Shown piece after piece: positions 54,356 to 62,368 of a stretch of DNA of 64,000 nt. Position 1 is the first letter of the stretch; every line of letters begins with the position of its first letter. A model generated the notes under the pieces. That model ran no database searches. It had not been told where the DNA came from and saw only the letters and a program-made list of their open reading frames with translations. Location: assembly GCA_029553475.1 (NCBI GenBank), contig JAKPKV010000114.1, positions 186,001 through 250,000 on the forward strand. Direction: 5' to 3'. A program made the translations under genes and the position numbers. The DNA is from Armatimonadota bacterium (GTDB taxonomy: Bacteria > Armatimonadota > Hebobacteria > CAIYQO01).

Positions 54356-54862
54356 TCATACCGTCTCCAGATCGATCCAGTACCGCGCATGCGCCTTACC
54401 GGTTTCGGAGTCCGTGCCGTCAGAGTCGCGCACGGTACCGTTCTTGACCATCGCCCGGGCAGAGGCGTAGTTGTCGAGATTGCAGGTGAGCAGCACGCGT
54501 GCCAGTCCCAGCGTGCGCGCCTTGTCAAGCGCCTGCGCTAACATGCGGGTCGCGCATCCCTGCCCGCGTCGGAGGGGCGCACGAAGTAGCCGATGTGGCC
54601 ACCGCAGTTTTCCAGCGCGGGGGTGAGGCGGTGGCGCAGTTTTAACACGCCAACCATCCGATCACCACGCACCGCCCAGTAGACATTCTGCGGTACCGCC
54701 CAGTCCGGCAGACCCTCGCCCCGTGCCTCACGTTTGAGCTGTTCTACGAACACAGCGAAATCGTCTCCCGGCAGGCGGTAATACCTCTCCGGATCTCCAT
54801 TCTCCACGAATTCGGCGATGAAGGCCAGCTATTCTTGCTTGAGGTAGGTGGTCGGGTCGACG
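54356..54862 (-). pseudogene. GNAT-family acetyltransferase, broken by a stop and a frameshift
   Basis: The reading HLVDPTTYLKQE-stop-LAFIAEFVENGD shows a TAG replacing a Tyr codon. Then ERYYRLPGDDFAVFVEQL, VYWAVRGDRMVGVLKLRHRL and GHIGYFVRPS follow. A frameshift near 54,570 leads into RGQGCATRMLAQALDKA and the C-terminal half. The acetyl-CoA loop (RGQGCA) falls right at the shift. It is fused in frame to the end of the upstream HAD gene. Confidence 0.85.
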
Positions 54863-55604
54863 AGATGTATATCATCATTCGCTGGCAGATTCACGTTCAG
54901 ATATGTCATGACTTGTTCAATCCGTTCGATCACCGGCCCGTCCCATTGGCGGGGATCGGCTTCCCGCATGACAATATCCCGTTCGTGTAGCGCGCAGAGC
55001 AGAACGGGCGTCATATCGGCCTGCCGGGCGCCGGTGAGTTCGCGACCGCTGCCATCGCCGACGTAGAGGCATCGCGCCGGTGGAACGCCTAATTGCGCAT
55101 AGATGAGTTGATACAATCGCGGGTCGGGCTTGCGCGCGCCGGCGGCACAGGAGAAGACCGTGGCGTGGAAGCGCCCGGCAAAGGCCGTCTGCTCCCACAC
55201 GTCGGGCACTTCCCACGAGCAGTCGCTGAGCAGCCCCAGCTTGTATCGTTGCGCCGCCAGCGCGCCAGCGCGGCTAGCGTGTCAAGGGTGCCGGAGCGTG
55301 GTGTCAGACTGCCCAGGCCAAAGCGCACGCGCTGTAACTGGACGGCGCGCTCGACCATCTCGTCCGTGGGCATAATGCCGAAGCGATCGCAGATGTAGCG
55401 GATTTGCGCCGCCGTGCTCGGTAGACTCCCCACGCGGCGCTGGTGGCGAAACTGCTCTTCCACCCAGCAGGCAATGAACGCCTCGCGGTCGATACCAAGC
55501 ATCTCCGCCGTCTCGCGCAGGCAGGTGTGATACACCTGATCGGTCACATTATCAACGAGCGTGCCGAAGAGGTCAAAAATCACTGCATCATACCGCCGGT
55601 TCAT
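54829..55604 (-). pseudogene. HAD-superfamily hydrolase, one frameshift, in-frame run into GNAT
   Basis: Starting at 55604 (AAAGGAACCCGT before the ATG), motif I is VIFDLFGTLVDN. The cap domain follows. Near 55,265 the frame shifts, after which YKLGLLSDCSWEVPDVWEQ is recovered. KPDPRLYQLI and the metal motif YVGDGSGRELTGARQADM are in the second frame. The expected C-terminus VIERIEQVMTYL has no stop and continues into GNAT-like sequence. It would be a small-molecule phosphatase if intact. Confidence 0.85.
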
Positions 55605-55619
55605 ACGGGTTCCTTTCAT

Positions 55620-55950
55620 AACGCATAACGACCACGTGCAATATTAACCACCTTCGCTAGCTAATACAGCAAATCCTGTCAAAGAACAGGAGGATTACAT
55701 TGATAAAAAGAGCAGGAGCCTATAGGCGTAATATACGGCTTCGAACACCCATCATCTCCCAGGCACATACCATCGTTCGAACAGCACATAGAGAACTGCC
55801 GACTAAGAGGCAAAAACCCCTCATTTTTCGACTCCCACCCGGAGAAGGAGAAAGAGGAGAGACCCGGCCCAACACGTTATTCATCCTCAATTTGACCTCA
55901 AAATATCCCTGTGATCCCATTCTCTCTCCGCCCCACAAACTGTCTCAGCA
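55620..55950. other. Gap between HAD gene and repeat D
   Basis: About 330 bp without a convincing gene or promoter for the HAD gene. The sequence is AT-richer than the host genes. Confidence 0.45.
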
Positions 55951-56245
55951 CCTCCGGACTGAAGATCCGGACGAGGTCGGGCTAGTCCGGAGGTTTCAGA
56001 GAATCAGAGAGAGAATCAGCGTGTTTTGGGTTGAAATGGGGTGGATAAGCGCAGCACCTCGTCCGGAGGTTTTGCCGCCCGAAGGTGTTCAGACAGGCCG
56101 ATTCGTGCGTAGAAATACGCGTGTCGGGCTCTGCACGCTCTAAGCTGAGAAACTGCCCAGAGGCGGTTTGCGGCGAAGGTATGGTGGTGCAAGAGTGCCT
56201 GGGATCGAATGCTCTCCGAGTGAACAGTGATGTCTCCTCATGCGA
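55951..56245 (+). repeat. Cassette-associated repeat, copy D
   Basis: Box 1 is CCTCCGGAC (55951), box 2 GTCCGGAGG (55985) and box 3 GTCCGGAGG (56061), all with the CGG core. The hairpin region is degenerate here (AAACTGCC-CAGA-GGCGGTTT). It ends about 30 bp from the 3' end of the intact GNAT gene. Confidence 0.8.
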
Positions 56246-56277
56246 AGGGGAGTCGAGATGTCTTCTAAAACGTATTA

Positions 56278-56769
56278 TCACACGAGTGATATGCTCATAG
56301 GGATGTAATCCATCTCTTGCCCATTACGGAATCGATGCTTATCCCGTTGTCCAGATTGAAATCCAGCTTTCTGATAAAAAGCTTCAGCAAACAGTGATGA
56401 TCGACACCACACTAGGGATAGTCCAACTCGGTTTGCTTCGGTGAGTAACCTGTTGAGGATGCAGGTTCCGATACCTTGCCTGACAAATGCTGGTAAGACA
56501 AACATACCTGTAATTTCGCCAGTATTACAATCCAATGTCCCGAAACCGACTGCACATGAGTCGATCTCGGCAACGAGAACGAATTGATATTCCTTTGTCA
56601 TATAACGCTCGGGACACAGGCCATCTCCCCAAGCCTTGACCTCACCATCCGTATAAACCATTCTCCCTAGATCAAAGATCGACGTGCGTTGAATATGGCA
56701 CAACGTTTCTCGATCTTGTTGAGTGGCTTTGCGAAGCTTTATGCGATTATTATCCGACATATAGATCAT
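56278..56769 (-). CDS. GNAT-family N-acetyltransferase behind an attenuator
   Basis: 163 residues from the ATG at 56769, which has AGGAG about 9 nt upstream. Motifs are IKLRKATQQDRETLCHIQRT, FVLVAEIDSCAVGFGTLD, then the acetyl-CoA-binding GMFVLPAFVRQGIGTCILNR with the Q/RxxGxG/A pattern. The C-terminal AEAFYQKAGFQSGQ is typical. The substrate is unknown. The gene has its own promoter, a leader peptide and a terminator hairpin directly upstream, so it is probably induced by a ribosome-targeting compound or amino acid shortage (inference). It is intact, unlike its neighbours. Confidence 0.9.
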   Translation of the reverse strand: MIYMSDNNRIKLRKATQQDRETLCHIQRTSIFDLGRMVYTDGEVKAWGDGLCPERYMTKEYQFVLVAEIDSCAVGFGTLDCNTGEITGMFVLPAFVRQGIGTCILNRLLTEANRVGLSLVWCRSSLFAEAFYQKAGFQSGQRDKHRFRNGQEMDYIPMSISLV

Positions 56770-56803
56770 AATGCCTTGCTTCTCCTGCTGGATTTTACCA
56801 CCT

Positions 56804-56912
56804 AAAAAACCCAAGGGTACTACCCTTGGGTCTGGACGGTGTATGCTGTTTAATAAGCCTAGTCTTACCTTACCCAGCAGCAAATCGTCCAGACCCCTTG
56901 TTAAGAAGGGGT
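56804..56912 (-). promoter_or_regulatory. Transcription attenuator with alternative hairpins
   Basis: Read on the minus strand: hairpin 1 is ACCCCTT/AAGGGGT (56893-56912). Then a 10-bp stem CGTCCAGACC/GGTCTGGACG joins 56829-56838 to 56886-56895. Then a perfect 9-bp terminator stem CCCAAGGGT/ACCCTTGGG (56810-56830) is followed by six T (56804-56809). Hairpin 1 and the long stem share three bases, as do the long stem and the terminator, so the folds compete. Confidence 0.75.
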
Positions 56913-56953
56913 TGGAATGCCAACAGACTAAACTGGGTAAGCAGAGTGCGCAT
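56870..56953 (-). CDS. Leader peptide of the GNAT attenuator (27 residues)
   Basis: The ATG at 56953 has GGAG 5 nt upstream. The peptide begins MRTLLTQFSLLAFQPLLN and ends GRFAAG. Its codons run through hairpin 1 and into the first arm of the long stem, so the position of a ribosome on it would decide which hairpin forms. The arrangement resembles leader peptides of antibiotic-inducible resistance genes. Confidence 0.7.
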   Translation of the reverse strand: MRTLLTQFSLLAFQPLLNKGSGRFAAG

Positions 56954-56971
56954 ATTATCTCCGATAACGGT

Positions 56972-57000
56972 AGTATAGGGAGTGATTGCTCTATCGTCAA
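56972..57000 (-). promoter_or_regulatory. Promoter of the attenuated GNAT gene
   Basis: On the minus strand, TTGACG (56995-57000) and TATACT (56972-56977) are 17 bp apart. Transcription would start near 56,965, only a few bases before the leader-peptide ribosome binding site. Confidence 0.8.
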
Positions 57001-57028
57001 TGAGAACTATGCACGGTTTCAGCTATAA

Positions 57029-57258
57029 CCTCCGGACAAGATAATGGGGTAGTCCGGAGGTTTCAGAGAAAGAGAGAGATTTAGCCGATTTTGGTCGATT
57101 TGGGGGCTTTGGGGCGGGAACCGAGTCCACAGGTCCTGCGGGCGAAATGTGTTCACCTAGGCCGATTTGAGCGTAGAAGGTGGCGTGTTGGGCCGAGGTC
57201 GCCCTCGGCCGAAAAACTGCCGAGAGGCGGTTTGCGGCGAAGATATGGTGGAGGCGGG
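57029..57258 (+). repeat. Cassette-associated repeat, copy E
   Basis: Box 1 is CCTCCGGAC (57029), box 2 GTCCGGAGG (57052) and box 3 GTCCACAGG (57125), so the third box carries the other variant. The hairpin AACTGCC-GAGA-GGCGGTT follows. It is the last copy and marks the right edge of the minus-strand gene array. The four-gene plus-strand operon begins beyond it. Confidence 0.8.
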
Positions 57259-57543
57259 GCGTACCCCTGAATATCCACAGCATTATCGTACCGCGCCGTC
57301 GCTAACAAATTGAGGCGAAATCGAGCAGGGTTCGTCACGGCACGTGTTTCCCTGCTCTCCTCAATCCGCTTCCTCGTCTTTCTTCGTATCTTTCGTAGGG
57401 GCGGGCCTTCCATGTGTTTCAAACTATGCGGCAAGTGCCATTTCTGCAATGCCCTTCGCCAGGCACCATCACTTTGTCCAGCGCAATTCTATGCTGCCAA
57501 GGTTTTGAGAAGGCCCGCATCAAGTATTGTAGCATGAAGGCCG

Positions 57544-57608
57544 ACAACCCCCAATCCCTGTCCTTCATACCTTTCGCCAGGAATATACATGCGCAAGAAG
57601 GGGGTTGT
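57544..57608 (+). promoter_or_regulatory. Leader hairpin covering a ribosome-binding-like G-run
   Basis: ACAACCCCC (57544-57552) pairs perfectly with GGGGGTTGT (57600-57608). The G-run lies 6-10 nt before an in-frame ATG at 57611 that could serve as an alternative, longer start of the kinase gene. No gene is visible in 57,259-57,543. Confidence 0.5.
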
Positions 57609-57703
57609 TAATGAATGGCGAAAGTTGCGGTAAACGCCTAGAGAAAGATAGTGCTCTTCGCACTCATTGGGTTTCTTTCGATACCTCCAAAGGGGAATTG
57701 CTA

Positions 57704-58339
57704 ATGAATACCCCAAAAAAGGGCATCTTTATCACTATTGAAGGTGGGCATGGCACTGGGAAAACTGCTTGCATTTCTCATCTTCGCGAACGTCTCGTTG
57801 AACGCGGGCAAACAGTTGTTTTGACCAATGACCAATCTGGAACAGCACTCGGCAAGCAAATACGTGCCATCAACCTTACAAACCATCCGGTTAATCCAGA
57901 TTTTCTGACTGAAGCGTTACTTATCGCAGCGGCGAGTAGACAGAATCTCGTCGAAGTAATCAGACCGTCACTAGCACGAGGAGATATTGTGATATGTGAA
58001 CGCTATGGTGACGCCTTTTATGCCTTCCAGGGCTTTGGGAGGCATATAGAGATGGCTTTTCTACAATCACTACGTAGTCGGATCGAAGAAGGTATGGCTC
58101 CTCCTGATGTAACATTGCTTCTTGACGCACCTGCTGCAGTAACACTCTCTCGTTTGTTACCCGCTTCACGGCACCGCATCGAGCGTGAATGCTTGCATTT
58201 CCATGAAGCAGTCCGTCAAGGTTACATTACTATAGCTTCTGACAACCAGGAGAGAATAACCGTTATAGATGCTCTTATGCCACTTCCCGATGTATTAGAA
58301 ACCGCTTGGCAACACCTGTGCCAGAAGCTCAAACTATAA
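57704..58339 (+). CDS. Thymidylate kinase-like nucleotide kinase
   Basis: 211 residues from the ATG at 57704; a longer start at 57611 would add 31 residues. The P-loop FITIEGGHGTGKT is at the N-terminus. ICERYGDAFYAFQGFGR is the substrate-binding DR-Y motif with Glu in place of Asp. PDVTLLLDAPAAVTLSR and the lid segment HFHEAVRQGYITIA follow. The family phosphorylates dTMP to dTDP with ATP. The changes EGGHG for EGxDG and ER for DR could indicate an altered nucleotide. It is the first gene of a tight AT-rich operon whose next start is 12 nt downstream. Confidence 0.88.
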   Translation: MNTPKKGIFITIEGGHGTGKTACISHLRERLVERGQTVVLTNDQSGTALGKQIRAINLTNHPVNPDFLTEALLIAAASRQNLVEVIRPSLARGDIVICERYGDAFYAFQGFGRHIEMAFLQSLRSRIEEGMAPPDVTLLLDAPAAVTLSRLLPASRHRIERECLHFHEAVRQGYITIASDNQERITVIDALMPLPDVLETAWQHLCQKLKL

Positions 58340-58351
58340 GGACGTTCATTC

Positions 58352-59257
58352 ATGTTAGGCTCTAATGTTCCGACAACAGGTGGCTTCAAGGTAGGCTTCA
58401 CGTTCGCAGAAGAGTGGGGTTGCGAATGCATCCAGCTTTATTTGACTAGTTCGCGGCGGTGGGCTGTTCCGCCACTTGATCCCATAATGCGCGAAGCTTT
58501 CCGAACAACTTGGCAAGAAAGCCACGTGAGCGCTATAATCTCCCATATCCCTTTCCTAGTCAACCTAGCATCGCCCGATAAGGAACTCTGCGAGAAATCG
58601 GTTGATCGTCTGGCAGTAGAACTCCAACGTGCCTTTGATCTAGGCATAACAACAGTAGTGTTACACCCTGGGAGTGCGAAAGGTATACCTTACTCATCAG
58701 CGTTATGTCGTGTTGCAGACAACATACGCATTGCTGTCACAAGGGCCAAGGTAGAATCCATTAACCTTCTGGTCGAAACGATGGCAGGGCAAGGAACATC
58801 ACTGGGCTCGAAGTTTGAACAACTCGCTGAGATCATAGCTTTGGTGAAGGACGACGTAAAGATTGGAGTATGCGTAGATACTGCACATATATATGAAGCT
58901 GGATATGACATTAAAGGGTATGACGGATATTCGCATATCTGGGCATTGTTTGATAAAGTCATCGGTATCCAACGGCTTGGGGCCATTCATGTGAATGATT
59001 CACTTGCGCCTTACAATTCTAGAATTGACCGACATGCGCCAATTGGTGAAGGACAAATTGGGTTACAGTTCTTCCATGCACTCGTCCGGGACGCACGCTT
59101 CGATAGAGTGCCTATCATTTCTGAAGTTCCCGATTTGTTAGCCGATGGTGAGAGAAACTTTCGATTACTAGTGAAGCTCCGTGATATGCCAAATGATTTG
59201 CCTGCAGATGATAATCGAATAATAACCGGGGTTATGCAATACACACTACCGTTCTAA
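58352..59257 (+). CDS. Endonuclease IV (Nfo)-like AP endonuclease family protein
   Basis: 301 residues. All nine zinc ligands of the family can be matched: His in SHIPFLVNLAS, His in LHPGSAKG, Glu in ETMAGQG, Asp and His in CVDTAHIYEAGYD, His in HVNDS, Asp and His in RIDRHAPIGEGQIG, and Glu in ISEVP. The spacing fits Nfo, so a metal-dependent TIM barrel that nicks DNA at abasic or damaged sites is likely. The N-terminus GSNVPTTGG matches the GAHVSxxGG of Nfo. Placement between a nucleotide kinase and a dNTPase is unusual. Confidence 0.9.
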   Translation: MLGSNVPTTGGFKVGFTFAEEWGCECIQLYLTSSRRWAVPPLDPIMREAFRTTWQESHVSAIISHIPFLVNLASPDKELCEKSVDRLAVELQRAFDLGITTVVLHPGSAKGIPYSSALCRVADNIRIAVTRAKVESINLLVETMAGQGTSLGSKFEQLAEIIALVKDDVKIGVCVDTAHIYEAGYDIKGYDGYSHIWALFDKVIGIQRLGAIHVNDSLAPYNSRIDRHAPIGEGQIGLQFFHALVRDARFDRVPIISEVPDLLADGERNFRLLVKLRDMPNDLPADDNRIITGVMQYTLPF

Positions 59258-59281
59258 CGTTGCGTCCAGAGGAAGGAGTTT

Positions 59282-60577
59282 ATGATGATCCGCGAAAAGA
59301 TTAAGGATTTTAGAGCGAAACACGCACTCACACAATATGTTGAAATTTCGGGAGAGGAAAGCACAAGGCGGGTATACCACCACGACCGTGCTGAAGTAAC
59401 ATATTGTCCGTATTTTAGACGGATGGCATTTCGTCGTTATCATTTTCCGAATCGTGGGCCAGAAAACAGAACGAGATTATTGCACAGCATTGAAGTATCT
59501 ACAATGGCTTCAGGTATGGCAAGGCGTCTGCTGGTTGATGTTGACCTTACTGAAGCAATCGCACTTGGACACGATATCGCCCAACCACCGTTAGGTTATC
59601 CAGTCGAGGGATTATTACGCGATTTTGTTGGCGATGGCCAGTATAATCATGCAAAACTTAGCTCGCGAATACTATTATGGAACTCCTTGAAAGACGAAGG
59701 TACAAAGCAATTTGAGGAATTAGAATCGCGAGGGTGTTATTCTATTGTAGAAATTAATGGTGGTGGTAAGAAGATCGCTACAATCACGGATGAAGCGATT
59801 GATGGGATAATGAAACATACACCACCATACGTTGAAGGACGCCCATCCATAGTTGCTGACCCTCCTCTCACGATTGAAGGACAACTTGTCAGAGTTGCTG
59901 ATACACTTTCCTACATTTCTCAGGAGATAGACGAGGCGCTTAGGATTAATAAGTCATTTGTTGAAAAACTGCAATCCTATGCAGGATGCGATACGTTTAC
60001 TTTACACACAGATTCCAAAGATATTGTAATGACACGTGAAGATTTACTAGCGCCGCCATTCCCTAGATCAACGAATTACGGTGAAAATTTTCTTAACTGG
60101 ATATTTAGCCCTGCATTCGGACCGCATGTAACTTCTATGATCCGCAGGTTTGAAGAAGTAGCAAAGGCACAATTGCTGACAAAACAATGTGACCGAAAGC
60201 CTTCGCACTATTGCGAACGTAGTAGATTACCTATCTTGCCATTTGATCCTACTTTACAATTTCTTATTGATTTTCTTTGGAAAGACTTTATTATTGATAC
60301 AGTGAATCAAGAGCCAGTGATCGTATCAGTTGTCGAGAACAATAGAAGTAAAATATGCAAGTTACTTGATCTATTGTATAAATATATTGACGATTACCGT
60401 GACAATGAGTTGGAGACCAGAAGACATGAATTACGAACCTATGAATTATCACTTAAAGAAGGTACAGAGTTATTCACTCGTGTTTTAATAGCAAATTATA
60501 TATCTTGCCTTACCGATGAAGGCGTTGATATTGCTCTTAGTCAGCTAGAAGAAATCAGTCGGAGGAGTGCTGTATGA
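59282..60577 (+). CDS. dGTPase-like HD-domain triphosphohydrolase
   Basis: 431 residues. The start follows GGAAGGAG. CPYFRRMAFRR corresponds to the conserved SxAFRR of dGTPases. RTRLLHSIEVS contributes His68, ALGHDIAQPPLGYPVE contributes His97-Asp98, and VADTLSYISQEID near residue 205 gives the last metal Asp. Such enzymes cut dNTPs to nucleoside and triphosphate, and bacterial members can deplete dNTPs against phage. The stop overlaps the radical SAM start (ATGA). The gene is distinctly AT-rich. Confidence 0.9.
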   Translation: MMIREKIKDFRAKHALTQYVEISGEESTRRVYHHDRAEVTYCPYFRRMAFRRYHFPNRGPENRTRLLHSIEVSTMASGMARRLLVDVDLTEAIALGHDIAQPPLGYPVEGLLRDFVGDGQYNHAKLSSRILLWNSLKDEGTKQFEELESRGCYSIVEINGGGKKIATITDEAIDGIMKHTPPYVEGRPSIVADPPLTIEGQLVRVADTLSYISQEIDEALRINKSFVEKLQSYAGCDTFTLHTDSKDIVMTREDLLAPPFPRSTNYGENFLNWIFSPAFGPHVTSMIRRFEEVAKAQLLTKQCDRKPSHYCERSRLPILPFDPTLQFLIDFLWKDFIIDTVNQEPVIVSVVENNRSKICKLLDLLYKYIDDYRDNELETRRHELRTYELSLKEGTELFTRVLIANYISCLTDEGVDIALSQLEEISRRSAV

Positions 60578-61680
60578 TTGCCGGAGTAGATATGCTGACA
60601 ATAGACAAACGTATTGCAGAGCACTTTAGTAATGTCAAACAAGTGTTTCTTTACATTACAGACCGCTGTAATCTTGCATGTGACTACTGCCTATATAAGT
60701 CACATACTACATTTCAGTTGCATACGCAAGAAATAGAAGCACAGCTAGCCAAGAAGCTCATACTGACTTTTCGCAATATGGGAGCCGTGAAATTATCTAT
60801 TATTGGTGGCGAGCCAACTCTATATGACATTGAGAATGGCAATCGGGGGTTATTTGACATTATTAGCTACTCTAAGAGAATTGGCTATAGTTATGTGCGC
60901 ATGGACACGAATGGCGTATTTCAACAATGCATATTAGATGACGCCAATCTTATGAAACTAGATGAACTGAGTTTTAGTATAGATTCACATGATGAAGCGT
61001 TAAATGACTCTTGCAGGGGACATTGTTCGCTTAGCCGTGCGCTTCCTAATTTATTGTATGCGATTAAACGAGGATATCATGTTGATGTTACGATGTGTAT
61101 TCATAGACTTAACTCAGGGAGAGATACAGATAGTCGCCTTATGGCCTTAAATACGATCAATGCCCTGTATGAATATGGCGTTAAAAGGATAAATATACAT
61201 CCTGTGCTTCGGGTTGGAATTCCAAGAGACACGTGGACAAGTCATGCTTGCCTTGAAGTGGAAGAATGGTTATTGATTAGAAAAGAACTTGAAGAGGCAT
61301 ATGAATGCGGACAATTTCCTTTAGAAGTAAGAATACCTACAAGGTTTATTACGGATCAGGAACACTCATCAAATCCTAAGTATTACGGATATTGCTCGGT
61401 CAGGATGGGAGAACGGATACTTATTCACCCAGATGGTATTATCCGTTGTTGTGCATTATTAATCGGGACACCATACGGAATTGGTAGATATGATGAGACT
61501 TCAATAGTATGGGATACTAGCAGGACAAACGAATTGTATGGTCGCGATTTAGACTTATGGACCCCTTGCCCAATACAAAGGTTAGATGATAATTCTATAG
61601 TACCACTTTGTATTTCTTTTAAGCCTGGGCAAGGTGAATACGTATGGAGTAAAGAACTTGATTGGGATAGTCGCTCGTAA
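60574..61680 (+). CDS. Radical SAM enzyme with SPASM-like C-terminal cysteines
   Basis: 368 residues. The cluster-binding motif is TDRCNLACDYC (Cys32, Cys36, Cys39) and the SAM-binding GGEP is at residues 78-81. The C-terminal third has more cysteines (YGYCSVRMGERILIHPDG, then IIRCCALLIG and CPIQRL... LCISF), like a SPASM/Twitch auxiliary-cluster domain. It lacks the CFHT motif of viperins and has no cobalamin domain. The overlap with the dGTPase-like gene means that it is coexpressed. The substrate is unknown; a nucleotide is the natural suggestion from context. Confidence 0.88.
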   Translation: MIAGVDMLTIDKRIAEHFSNVKQVFLYITDRCNLACDYCLYKSHTTFQLHTQEIEAQLAKKLILTFRNMGAVKLSIIGGEPTLYDIENGNRGLFDIISYSKRIGYSYVRMDTNGVFQQCILDDANLMKLDELSFSIDSHDEALNDSCRGHCSLSRALPNLLYAIKRGYHVDVTMCIHRLNSGRDTDSRLMALNTINALYEYGVKRINIHPVLRVGIPRDTWTSHACLEVEEWLLIRKELEEAYECGQFPLEVRIPTRFITDQEHSSNPKYYGYCSVRMGERILIHPDGIIRCCALLIGTPYGIGRYDETSIVWDTSRTNELYGRDLDLWTPCPIQRLDDNSIVPLCISFKPGQGEYVWSKELDWDSRS

Positions 61681-61697
61681 AGTATGGCCATTATGAT

Positions 61698-61880
61698 ATG
61701 CGACGAGTTGCAATGCTTACTGAGCAGGAGTTCAGATACACATATTATTACAAGAATTATCGCATGGACACTTTACCCGTCAAGGAGTGGTTATGGTTTG
61801 ATTTGTGCCAACTGGCTTGCAGATACCTGCGCTCACTTCTACAACGTCTCCCGATTGCGGTTATCCTGCATACGAAGTAA
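61698..61880 (+). CDS. Possible small protein after the operon
   Basis: 60 residues, with TEQEFRYTYYYKNYRMDTLP and WLWFDLCQLACRYLRSLL. It begins 17 nt after the radical SAM stop but has no good ribosome binding site. It could be an expressed small protein or a 5' gene remnant. Alternative frames across 61,684-61,947 look less protein-like. Confidence 0.3.
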   Translation: MRRVAMLTEQEFRYTYYYKNYRMDTLPVKEWLWFDLCQLACRYLRSLLQRLPIAVILHTK

Positions 61881-61965
61881 ACGAAATAACGTTATGGTTA
61901 GTAATGGTTGCTTTGTCAACCGAGAAACTCCATACGCATTCAAGTAGGGAGCTGCCGACATAGTT

Positions 61966-61999
61966 AAGGATACCTGTATGCCCTACCCCCGGTATCCTT
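61966..61999. terminator. Hairpin downstream of the four-gene operon
   Basis: AAGGATACC pairs perfectly with GGTATCCTT across a 16-nt loop. There is no T-tract. The rest of 62,000-62,368 holds only a weak 61-codon minus-strand frame (62,005-62,190) that I do not recognise. Confidence 0.35.
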
Positions 62000-62368
62000 G
62001 AAACCTAAGCCTTCCTTTTCGCAACGGCCATCTGGCATTTTTTTATATGCGAGACAAGCCCGCCCGCCTTGAAATCTTCCAACCGGCCCACTTCTCCCCA
62101 TAACCGCATGACTTTAGAGTTATACGACACCATAACGCGTAAAGACGGACAACCGTCGTATCGAACCCATACCGCCTTTCTAAAAGCCAATAAAAGAGAC
62201 CCCCAACAAAAATTTACACGCCATCGGATGAATAGCTAGAGCTGGACACGACTTACCTTAACTGCAAAAGGGATTCATCTAGGCGTCGGAGAAACAATAG
62301 CTATATCAGTTTCGGTATTTTTGCACAGTGCATTCTGTAGCATTTCTCCTAATTGGGGGAGCCGGCCC

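Noticed and set aside
47977-57258. Classical integron with attC sites
   Set aside because: Repeats are 230-340 bp, no R'/R'' core pairs are seen and no IntI gene is in the window. Only the cassette-like layout is retained as a finding.
60574-61680. Prokaryotic viperin (pVip)
   Set aside because: The cluster motif is CNLACDYC followed by LYKSH, not the CFHT-type motif, and the C-terminal cysteines suggest a SPASM-like domain.
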